A stretch of DNA of 64,000 nt from Globisporangium splendens (lineage: Eukaryota; Oomycota; Peronosporomycetes; Pythiales; Pythiaceae), in the NCBI GenBank assembly GCA_006386115.1, contig VFIW01000034.1:62001-126000 (forward strand). The letters are read 5' to 3'. Shown here one piece after another: positions 51,140-63,009 of the stretch. The notes beneath the pieces were generated by a model that did not search any database, had not been told where the DNA came from, and saw only the letters and a program-made list of their open reading frames with translations. Every line of letters starts with the position of its first letter. Within the stretch, counting starts at the first letter, position 1. Made by a program: the position numbers and the translations under genes.

Positions 51140-52243
51140 TCACGTTTTCTTCGACTTGGGTTTCTGGAAAAAGAGAGGAGGTGGCAGGTCCCGCGTAAAC
51201 ACATTCCTCGTCGGTGCTTCTCTGGAGTGACGAACATTACTGCTGTGGTGTCTCTTGTGCTCGTCATGCATCGCAGTCGGGTGAGTTTGTCGCACGACAC
51301 GGTCACTCGAGGACACCTTTGGGTTGCTCTTCTTGCCTTCGATGCGGATCATGGGACTCGCGCTACGGTGTGCGAACGAAGCCTTGTCGTCTCCGTTTAC
51401 GTACAAATGATCTTCGTCGCATTGAACAGCTGTCTCGACAGTCTGCGATCCGCACATCGCATTCTCTTGTTTGTCCGTCGCACATGTCTTAGAAGTATCC
51501 ATTCCGGTATCCTTCGCTTTTGCACTTCCAATACGCTGTTGATGATACTGGTCTCCTACTGTGCTTTCCGCGTCAGCATGCTCTCCTAGTGTCGCAGGCG
51601 CTACCTTTTCCATCGATTCACTGCGCGATCGTGTCGGAGACGTCGAACGGGATTGCACACATTTGTCCACCTGCAACCCGATCGCATGCACGAGATGCGG
51701 TGCGAGCGCTTGGCCGAGACAAGAGAGCGTCACGACACCCGTTGCGCTTCCGACAACTCGATTCGCATGGTCTTTGAGCCCCCACGTGCCGCTGCTGCTC
51801 GCCCATTCGCATACACGAAATCGCATCTCAGTCTGCAATGACACTGTCTCGTATTCGTTGCCAGTTTGAGTCGCTTTACGGAGCAACCCCGCATGGAGTT
51901 CAATGGGGATGCTAGCAAACGCCACGAGACGCGCATTCCCATGGTCCTGATGCATGAGCAGCAGCGCAAGTGGCACCTCGCACTCTCACTGCAGATCGAT
52001 CGCCAAGTGATCCGCATTGGCTTCAAAGAGACACGACTTCCCATGCTGAAGCTTCATGGCGATGTCGCCGCCATTATAGCTATTTAATGTGTCTTGTTCA
52101 CCGTGTGCGGCTGTTTGGGCAATGCTCAGGGCATCAACGGGATCAAAGAGCACGATCTCGTACTGCAGCAACTGGAAGCCGACGGAGAACAGCAGCGACG
52201 GCGCTGCCACCGCCATCTTCGCGCCGCTTTCCTTGCTCTCCAT
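51140..52243 (-). pseudogene. MAP10-like microtubule-associated protein with an in-frame stop
   Basis: ATG 52243 begins MESKESGAKMAVAAPSLL, then FSVGFQLLQYEIVLFDP and GGDIAMKLQHGKSCLFEAN. A TGA at 51988-51986 follows AIDLQ. The same frame goes on with CEVPLALLLMHQDHGNARLV, SIPIELHAG and NRVVGSATGVVTLSCLG. This order (KSCLF, then a PLA-LLL strand, then a C2-like end with G-V-LS) is that of the N-terminal domain of human MAP10, a protein associated with microtubules and the midbody. The rest is a disordered Ser/Thr-rich tail ending KPKSKKT. Apart from one codon the 368-codon frame is intact. No intron of plausible size removes the stop. The family assignment is from remembered motif order. Confidence 0.6.
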
Positions 52244-52497
52244 TCACTTGGTTGTTGATCTGGATGTGCTGTCTGTAATTTATCTCGTAATTTAGTTCTG
52301 TTGGCGCCAAAAATAGCTTTCGAGCCGAGCCAAGCCCAGCTCCGATAAATACTGCCAACCATTTTCTATTTCAACCAATCAGATGCCGTTTACCATTCAA
52401 CAATACCGGTACATGCTTTACATTGAGCACAAACATATATTGCATTGCATTGTTGCCTTGAGCTAGATCCACCGCACATTTCTGCAATTGCGACAAG

Positions 52498-54561
<2,064 letters not shown>

Positions 54562-55908
54562 ACGATCTGAGTTGAAGTGGTTCACTCAATAAAAGAACTA
54601 AGAAGGCACGCGGTGTTTCAATCTCTGTTTTTCTCATGATGGTTATACGAGGTCACAGCATTGTTGGAATCGGCGGAAGATGAAACATGTCTTCTTGTTG
54701 CTACTTAGCCTTGTAAACCTAGCCTGCACGCGTGTCCATTGCATTTAGTCTCAGTGTCAATCGCAAAAACACATTGAGGTCAAGAACCAGCACATGAATC
54801 TGTCAACACTTTTCATCCCATGAGACCTTAATGAGTATGAGAGAAGTGCATGCTTCTATCCACGAGCATGTGACACAAGCGGAGGCTCACCCAGAACCAG
54901 GAACTATATAAACTGTGCGTGCTGGCAAACATGTGTGTGGTAGTTTATATTACTGACCAAGCGTCCAACCTGGACTGTTGCTGGCTCCAAGCATCTCGTT
55001 GTAACCTCGATCAAAGTTTCTGAACTCGAGGCTCTTGGCTGAGAAAGTATCCTGCTTCGTGCAAGTACGCCGGCAGCATGGCTCGCAACGCGTACTCCTT
55101 TAGGCGCCTGTCTTCACGTGCTAGGCTGTCGCTGACCCACGCCACGCAATCGCACTCCCCCTGGTCCAAGTCTCGCAATGCCGCGCGAGCGGGGGTGGGC
55201 TAATGCAAGGTGCGGATATATCTCTTGGTTTGATTTCAGCATTCCACGAGCTATTCTCGGTCGATGCTCGATGGTGCATCGTCGGCTGTTACTGCTGCCC
55301 CGCCTTCGAGACGGGAGAATAGGAATTTCGTCTGAGCCATCCTGAAATAGACGGAAACCAGAGGGTAGTGGCTCCAGACACTTTGTTCTAACTCGCTCGC
55401 TTGATGAACGCACACCCACGAGAACACGGAGCTCCTTGTAACACGTATTGATAGAAAGCTTTCCTTGTCAGCACGAGAGAACAACAAACGATGACACGGG
55501 ACCGCCACGGAAGAAGGCAGCAAACACTGCCGCCGGTCGATTACTCATATATACTTGAAACACATGTGCAATCTCTGCTGCTGGCAGCACGGACGAGTAA
55601 GGTCAGCACAGGCAAAGAATTTCTTTTGAATCTGTGTCATTACGTCTGAGTGGCTTCATTGACCATCACTCCAACCCGTTTGTACCCATTTCATGAAACC
55701 TTTGTGCTCATTTCGCTTTTTCACCATTGCAATTCGTTATTTTTCAAACACGATGGCAAACCAACGCATGCACATCAAATGAAGCAACAGACAACTCCTC
55801 ACAGATGAGCACTACGCATTAAACCAATAAAACGGCAATATTCCTGACGGAGAAAATTCATCCTTTTGCTGTTGCCTTGTAGCTTCGGACGCTCTCCGTG
55901 CTATCACT
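54562..55908. other. Intergenic, no gene recognised
   Basis: About 1.3 kb between converging genes. Short ORFs at 55523-55114 on the minus strand lack any domain or codon character. I see no tRNA-like fold or LTR similarity. It may hold decayed sequence. Confidence 0.4.
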
Positions 55909-56358
<450 letters not shown>

Positions 56359-56871
56359 CTTTTGATGAAAATCGAGACTGAGGTGAGAAAGCGTTGAGGT
56401 TTGTCAAGTGAAACACGATGTGCTCGAATAATGCTTATCTTCCGAACAATTTGTGTGTTCGGAAGATAAACATTAAAGGCGATGTCTTCAAAAACGGTCG
56501 GTACCCAAAGTAGACAAGGGCATGCACCCGAAATCGAGGCATCATCACATCAACACAGCATTTTTTGTGATGCCCTGAGAGTCTGTTTTTTGACTGGGTA
56601 ATTTGCTGGAGCCTGACATTCCACCAACTGCGGTGATGCATCCGTTCTCGTTTCACATCTGCCATGTAGCTGCACGTTTCAGTTCTTGCACACTACATCG
56701 TCAATCAATCCGAAATAGCACCAAGAATCCCTGATGATCACCAGCGTCAAGAGTTGGAGCCAACTTCACAATAAAACTGACCCTTCAAAATAACCCACAC
56801 ATGCCGGTATTCATACCGGTTTCTGTCCAACTTATAAGTGGCCGGAGCCATTGCCATTGTTCCAAACAAGT
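56359..56871. other. Region between glutaredoxin and NOL9, with a 14-bp hairpin
   Basis: TTATCTTCCGAACA (56436-56449) and TGTTCGGAAGATAA (56457-56470) form a perfect inverted repeat with a 7-base loop, about 80 bp upstream of the glutaredoxin frame. The rest should hold the divergent promoters and a missing 5' exon of glutaredoxin. No other gene is supported. Confidence 0.7.
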
Positions 56872-58911
56872 ATGGCAGCAGCAGCAGCCAAGAAGCGGCG
56901 AGACAGCGCCTCCAGCACCGGCACTGGCGCAGCCAATGGCTCTGGCGCCACGGTCCCAGACACCCCGACGCAGACCAAATACCGCGCGGCATGCGTGCGC
57001 TCGGGCAACGCCGTGGTGCTGGGCATGCGTGTGGACGCGGCGATCAACTGCGCTGGCATGGCGCTCGTGCGTGTGTTTCAGGGCCACGTCGAGCTGCTCG
57101 GCTTCCAGCCGGCGCTGGGCACGTACTACTCGCTGTACGCGCCCAAGTGGAATAGCTTGGTCGTTGTTGAAGGTCGCACGAACGCGAACACGCGCTCGGA
57201 GGCCACGAAGCAGCTGCTGGACGCCGCGTACCAGGCACCGTACAGCGACGCGAGTCGCAGTCTCTTGACACTCGTCGAGCCCGCGACCGCGGCGGTCCTG
57301 GAGATGGACGAAGAGCACGCCGCAGACGCGCTCGCTAAGGAAATCGCCGAGGAGTTCCCGATTGTGCTGGTCTTCCGTGCTATCCCCGTGTCGTTTGGCA
57401 GCGTGACGTGCTATTATGAAAGCTCCAGTGGAAATGCGATGCCTTCGGAGAAAGACAGCAGTGCCCAGGTCGTGCTGCCTGGGTTCAAGATTATCATTAC
57501 AAAGGAGGAGTATGCCGAGCTACAGGCTGCTACCGCGAGTGTGGAGAAAGAGGAGGTACCAATGGTGCCTGGGAGTGATCTGCAGCAGTATCACGACTGG
57601 AAGACGTCGGCGCGCGTGCTCTCGGAGCTGTTCGTCGCGGACGCGTTCCGTACGATCCAGATCACACCTCGATGGAAAGCGACGGCCGATGCGATTGAGA
57701 CCAGCTTGTTGGCAAGCAATATCGAAACGAGGCAGCAACGTATCGTCGTATGTGGTGCTAAGGGCGTGGGTAAGTCCACGTTCTGTCGGTACCTGGTGAA
57801 CCGTTTGCTGTCGCATTACGGCATGGTCGCATTCCTGGACACGGACTTGGGTCAGTCGGAGTTCACGCCCCCGGGACTCGTGTCGCTGCATGCGCTCGTG
57901 TCTCCGCTGCTCGGTCCGGGGTTCACGCACATGAAGTCGCCTCTGCGCGCGTTCTTTTGCGGCGCGACAAACCCAGGCAACGATCCGCTGTACTACATGC
58001 AGGCTGTGAAAAGCCTGCTGCGTGTGTACGAAGCCAAGTGGGGCAGCATTGACTCAAAGACCAAGCAGGCGAACGTGCCACTTGTGATCAATACGGACGG
58101 GTGGATCAAGAGCATGGGTCACGATCTGCTGTGCGCCGTGATCCAGGACGCCAACCCAGACCACGTCGTGCAGCTGCTCGCGACGACCAAGAACAAACAG
58201 TTTACAGTGCCATCTTCGCCTTCTTGGAGGGTCCATGGCGTCGAGCCGTGGGATCCGTTTGGCGCCACGCAGCCATCGCGGTCGTCAAAAGACATGCGAT
58301 TGTATCGATGGCACCACTACTTCTTGTCCCAGAGTTACTGCACCACAACGCAACTCCCGCGCGCACAATTGCAGAATCTGCACACACTCTCAGAGAAGAA
58401 TCGCATCGACGACCAGATCTGCCGCGCATTTGCTCGGTTAACGCCTTCTGTCGTGTCGTTTGACGCGATCGATGTGAGCTTTGCCGGGTCGTCGGTCGCG
58501 CCGAGCCAGTCGCTGTTTTCGCTCAACAACAGCATTGTTGGTCTCTGTATCAATGTCGCAAGAGAGCCACTTCATGAGGGTAGCAGTCGAACGGGACCAC
58601 CACGGATACTTCTGAAACCTGCGCATGCGCCGTGCCTGGGTGTGGGTTTGATCCGCACCGTGGACGTCGAGGCGCGCGTGCTGTACGTCCTGAGTCCGTT
58701 GCCGATCGACATGCTCGCGCGTGTGAATCTGCTGGTGCGTGGCAACTTCCCTCTCGAAGCGCTTATCCTGGGCAGCAGTGCGGCCAACGAGCCGTACGTC
58801 GTCACGGACGTGCTCTCGTCCGAAGGCACAGGCGCAGCCGTGATGCAGAGTCGCAACAACATCAAGCGCAAGCGCGACGCACCCATGGTGGCTGGCGGCG
58901 CCAGAGCATGA
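56872..58911 (+). CDS. NOL9/Grc3-type polynucleotide 5'-hydroxyl kinase
   Basis: A nucleolar kinase that phosphorylates the 5' end of cleaved pre-rRNA during ITS2 removal (with the Las1 nuclease). It has 679 residues from ATG 56872 and no intron. The N-terminus (MAAAAAKKRRDS) is basic. A beta-rich N-terminal domain runs to about 200. The kinase core has a Walker A motif (VVCGAKGVGKSTF) near residue 295, then FLDTDLGQSEFTPPG, the Clp1/Grc3-type motif, and PLVINTDGWIKSMGHD. The C-terminal domain includes LNNSIVGLCINVARE and ILGSSAANEPYVVTD, as in the family, and a basic tail (NNIKRKRDAP). With eL13 and AATF it is the third ribosome-production gene in the window. Confidence 0.9.
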   Translation: MAAAAAKKRRDSASSTGTGAANGSGATVPDTPTQTKYRAACVRSGNAVVLGMRVDAAINCAGMALVRVFQGHVELLGFQPALGTYYSLYAPKWNSLVVVEGRTNANTRSEATKQLLDAAYQAPYSDASRSLLTLVEPATAAVLEMDEEHAADALAKEIAEEFPIVLVFRAIPVSFGSVTCYYESSSGNAMPSEKDSSAQVVLPGFKIIITKEEYAELQAATASVEKEEVPMVPGSDLQQYHDWKTSARVLSELFVADAFRTIQITPRWKATADAIETSLLASNIETRQQRIVVCGAKGVGKSTFCRYLVNRLLSHYGMVAFLDTDLGQSEFTPPGLVSLHALVSPLLGPGFTHMKSPLRAFFCGATNPGNDPLYYMQAVKSLLRVYEAKWGSIDSKTKQANVPLVINTDGWIKSMGHDLLCAVIQDANPDHVVQLLATTKNKQFTVPSSPSWRVHGVEPWDPFGATQPSRSSKDMRLYRWHHYFLSQSYCTTTQLPRAQLQNLHTLSEKNRIDDQICRAFARLTPSVVSFDAIDVSFAGSSVAPSQSLFSLNNSIVGLCINVAREPLHEGSSRTGPPRILLKPAHAPCLGVGLIRTVDVEARVLYVLSPLPIDMLARVNLLVRGNFPLEALILGSSAANEPYVVTDVLSSEGTGAAVMQSRNNIKRKRDAPMVAGGARA

Positions 58912-58977
58912 GCGCGTGGCTCGAAAAAACAGAATAGAGACCTTGTTCATATTCATGTTGTATACATTCCTCTTCTT

Positions 58978-59505
58978 TCACGAAGTGATGATGCACACTT
59001 GAGCATTCTTGCTGTCTACGTAGAGACGCGTACACGCGTCGTTGTCTCTGTGGCGGACATTGAAGTTATCTTCATGACTCCAGAGTGCCGTCAATGCTGC
59101 CAGCGAGTTTTCGCTCGTTGCACGAACAGAAGCAGTCAACCGATCGCTGCTGCTTGACCACCATTGCGGGTGGCGGATCCACTTCTCAGCATCGTACCAC
59201 CACAGGATCGCCATGTTACGAACGCTCATATCATCGTCACCACCTTTTTGTGGACGTCCATGGCGTTGCCGTGATTGCATTGGCAGCGAAGAAGTCGCGG
59301 CAGATTCGTCGAGGATGTTGCTGCGCAAGTACCCAAGATCTTCAATCGTCACATCGTAGAGCTCCACGAGCTGTCGAGTCGCGTCCATGAACAGGAGCAT
59401 GAACAGAAGCACCAGAGTGGCACAAACCAGGATCCGCAGGACGCTTGGCATTGCTTGCTTCACGATCGCTGCGCTGTGGAAAATGAAACATGCAAAGAGA
59501 CACAA
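58978..59505 (-). CDS. Small single-pass membrane protein, unidentified
   Basis: A 175-residue ORF. One strong hydrophobic helix (LRILVCATLVLLFMLLFMD) lies near the N-terminus. The likelier start is the second Met at 59451 (MPSVLRILVC), making it a signal anchor. The remainder is soluble with VELYDVTIEDLGYLRSN, a Trp-rich stretch (ILWWYDAEKWIRHPQWW) and a Cys-containing tail. The upstream region 59506-59784 holds no other gene. I do not recognise the family. Confidence 0.5.
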   Translation of the reverse strand: MCLFACFIFHSAAIVKQAMPSVLRILVCATLVLLFMLLFMDATRQLVELYDVTIEDLGYLRSNILDESAATSSLPMQSRQRHGRPQKGGDDDMSVRNMAILWWYDAEKWIRHPQWWSSSSDRLTASVRATSENSLAALTALWSHEDNFNVRHRDNDACTRLYVDSKNAQVCIITS

Positions 59506-59784
59506 TCACGTGGGAACAAAGCGCCAAATCCAACCAGACATTGTCGAAATATAGAAAGATCTCGTTTTGGTGGTGCCAACAGCGAGAAAGGCAGCACGAC
59601 GATCACTCCTCATGCAGTAATGGCATGCATGATGAAATCGAGTCTTCAAGGCAAATTATCTCTTCTGTTTCTTTCTATTGCGGATTTCTCTGCACAAAAC
59701 GCACAAGAAGCAGCCGAAAACACAAGCCACATGCCAGACGTGTTGGGCTTTTGTTGTTTTCGCTTTGCTTTGCTGTGTTTTTGC

Positions 59785-61455
59785 TTATTCACGGAACGAG
59801 AAATCCTTGTCCATGGCGATGGCGTGCGGCATCGAGATCGCCCCCATGTGGTAGTCACCACACGAGACCCTAAAGATAAGCAAAGAAGCGATAAAGCGCG
59901 TGAGTTTCAACGCATATCCAGCTGACAAAGCCGCAGGTCTGCTACGTACGATGTGACGTTGATGTTGGTGAGCGCCGCGATCTGGAGAGGTTGCAGCTGG
60001 TTCTTGCGGTCACCGTGACCGAGGCAGTTCGACGAGCCCTTGCCGAACGTAAACACCTTGCCGTCGGCCGAGAGCGCAACGGTGTACGTGCGACCGCACG
60101 CGACCTGCACGATCGTCTCGCCCTCGAGCGCCGTCATCTCGTGCGGCTCAAGCCACAGCTTCGAGCCCCACATGTACAGCCGGCCGTCGTCGGTCACGGC
60201 TGCGGCGTGATCGTACCCTGCGGCGAACTGCTTGACGCTGACGCTGTTGAAGCCCTCAACGAGCGTCGGGATCGCTTCCATGTTGTAGTGATCCATCGCG
60301 AGACCACCACCGACACCCAGTTGGTTGTCTAGATCACATGGACGCAATCGCAAGAGAGCAAAGTGAGTCCATCAACTCGGATAATCTACGCAACAACACA
60401 CATATACGCACGACTGTTGACGCCCCAGCCGTAGAGTTCGCCCTCGTCGGTCAATGCGAACGTGAAGTCGCGGCCCGCGGAGATCGCGACGACATTGTCG
60501 TCCGAGAAAAACTCGATCGGCTCGGGGATCTCAAACGTGTCAGTCTCGCCGTTGCCCAGACGACCGTACTCGCCGTTGCCCCAAGCCCAGATTTCACCGT
60601 CCTTCGATAGCGCCACCGTGTGGAGCTCGCCACACTCGACCGACGCGATCGGCACGCCCTGATCCACGAGCGCGCGCACGAGGCGCGGCGTAGGCTCGTC
60701 CTTGCCGCCGGCATGGCCCAGACCACCAGCGCCTTTCATCGTGGAGCCGCCCCAGCCCCACGAGTACATCTTGCCCTCGCTGTCGACTGCGGCCGTGTAG
60801 TAGTCGCCGCACGAGATGTCCACGATCTCAATGCCTTCAAACGCCTCCATAAGGCGCGGCACGCTCTCGAATTCGCCCGTGCTTGGACCCAAACCCAGCT
60901 TGTTGTATTCGTTCGAGCCCCACGTGTACACGCAGCCCTTGTCGTCAACTGCCATAATAGTTTGACACAAATGCATTAACCACCACGGTGCCGTGATAGA
61001 AGAGTATCAGTCAAGTAAGCGTAAACGTACTTGCAGCGCTGTGTGTGGCGCCAAACTCGAGCTTGACGATACTCTTGCCTTCAAACGCTTCGAGGCGCTT
61101 CGGCGACAGTTCTTCGTACGCATTGCGGATGCCCGCCTTGACGAACGCGCCATGGCCGAGCTGACCCAGCGATCCGGACCCCCAAGTGTACACTACACAT
61201 AGTCATAGCCACACAAGAGGCAATACAATGAGCGCAATCGCATCACTAAATATGTCCATCCAACTGTGATGAAGACGCACCGCCTTCCACGCGACCTCTT
61301 CAAGCACAGAGAGCAAGAGAAAGGGAGACGAACATACCGCTGGATTGTGTGGAGAAGCGCGCGTGGGTGAGCACGGCGCGGATCGCGCTGCGCTGCGTGG
61401 CCGTGGCCGTGGACGCGCGCGCCGCGGCGGCTCGCACTGCGCGCATGAACAGCAT
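59785..61455 (-). CDS. RCC1-repeat (beta-propeller) protein, probably mitochondrial
   Basis: Five exons fit canonical sites and join in frame: 61455-61338, 61192-61031, 60949-60416, 60328-59950 and 59869-59785, giving 425 residues. It has RCC1 repeats with the usual G-x-N-x-G-x-LG pattern: VYTWGSGSLGQLGHG, VYTWGSNEYNKLGLG, IWAWGNGEYGRLGNG, VFTFGKGSSNCLGHGD. It ends in VSCGDYHMGAISMP. The N-terminus (MLFMRAVRAAAARASTATAT, then RSAIRAVLTHARF) is Arg/Ala/Ser/Thr-rich without acids, like a mitochondrial import signal. An upstream ATG at 61500 is the alternative. RCC1 propellers serve as exchange factors or binding scaffolds. Mitochondrial RCC1L-type function is possible but unproved. Confidence 0.8.
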
Positions 61456-61645
61456 CGTCTTCGGATTCGCCTTCTTTGTCACTGGGTGGGAGGCGTTCAT
61501 TGGCTGCGACCGCTCGAGCGACCTTCGCGCAACTTTCTCGATCTCAACACACTTTTCCGCCAATCACAACGCTTGAAATCCACTTTAGCGACATATAATT
61601 CCAGTATAGTGACTAAGTTTGTGCAATTAGTGACCAGGCACGAAA

Positions 61646-62812
61646 ATGATCACGACAGGCAATGCGAAGGGGTGCGATGCCCACGGCCGCGCGATGCTCT
61701 GGAGCTCGCAGGGCCAGCAGGTGATGATGCAGTGGGAGCAGCAGTACATGCAGACGTGCGCCGATGCGCTGTGCATCCGCCGGAGCGACCGCGTGCTCGA
61801 GATCGGCTTCGGGCTCGCGTACTCGGCGACGCACATCCAGCATTTCCGTCCGCTGCGCCATACGATCATCGAGTGCGACGCCGCCGTGATCCAAGATGCC
61901 GAGAAGTTTGCGCGCGACCACGAGGGCGTGCATGTAATGCGAGGCACGTGGCAGTCGCTGCTGCCGACGTTGAGTGAGAGCGACCAGTTTGACTGCGTGT
62001 TCTTTGACGATTATCCGCTCCCCGAGCTCGAAGCGCTGGGTATCACGCAGAACCAGACGCGGTCATTACGAACGCGGTACGTTGCTTTACTGTATGGAGA
62101 TAGCTGTATTTAGTGTAGCGACCTCACGCTCATCGTGACTGCTGATGGTAGGTCGCGGTGGCACGATTTTCTCGATGCTGTGCTTCCGCATGTTGCCGTT
62201 GGCGGCCGCATCACAGGATACTTGGCGCGTGACATTGACTTGCAGCGCCGCGGGTGCCACGTTGAGACCAGCGCTGTTGAAGTGACGGCGTCTGAGAATT
62301 GCGAATATTTTCCCCACAAGACCGCGCTGGTGCCCGTGATCACAGTGCTGGATCACTGCGCCTCGATGACACCCGGACAACACGTACATAGCGATGGGTC
62401 AATATTCCCACGCCAGGCATCCAGCAAACTGCGTGAGATGGTCGTGAGCAACTCCAATACATCGAGTAACAACAGTACAAGAAAAGTTGCGACATCACAC
62501 CGACGGATAGAAGACATTCGCAGCGTGTTACAGGAGCAGGAGCTTTTGGAGAACGATCCTCTCGAGTCCGAGTCGATGGAGGAAGTCAGCGGTGTGGGTG
62601 ATGCAATCGCGCAGGACTCGAGTCATCGCTACAATGACGCGAATTCGCGGAAGACGTACCTCGCTGCACTGCGTCTCAAAAAGCGTCAGGCATCAGCGCC
62701 AACAGCAGCACCGTCGGCTGCGATTCCACCACCTCCGCTGCAAATTCACATCGAACCAATGAGCATTACAAGCTCCCCATTGCGCGCGATAAGCCGACGT
62801 ACTGGATCATGA
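61646..62812 (+). CDS. RMT2/GAMT-like SAM-dependent methyltransferase
   Basis: Two exons (61646-62076 and 62152-62812; 75-bp GT-AG intron) give 363 residues. The SAM-binding core is visible: SDRVLEIGFGLAYSATHI (motif I), HTIIECDAAVIQDAEKF (motif II) and FDCVFFDDYPLPELE, with GGRITGYLARD after the intron. The IGFG and IIEC patterns and the DDYP segment resemble guanidinoacetate methyltransferase and fungal Rmt2 (arginine delta-N-methyltransferase). The last about 140 residues are disordered and Ser/Asn-rich, an addition not usual in GAMT. Substrate (guanidinoacetate or a ribosomal-protein arginine) cannot be decided. It is head to head with the RCC1 gene, about 190 bp apart. Confidence 0.75.
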
Positions 62813-63009
62813 AACCAGCGCCACAGTTGTGCATCATTTGCCTGAAGTTGCAATCAGTTTGACGATTAGTATCCATTTATAGAGCTCACCAAAACTGCAA
62901 CATCGTCTATTGCCTCTATATCAAAATACACAGGTGATCTATTCATGCTCCTTTCCCATCCTCCTGGACACTTTTCCATTTCGGGCAAAAAAGTCAAGAC
63001 CAGGAAACG

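Noticed and set aside
55114..55523. Small minus-strand ORFs in the 54.6-55.9 kb spacer
   Set aside because: No signal peptide, effector-type motif or domain could be supported.
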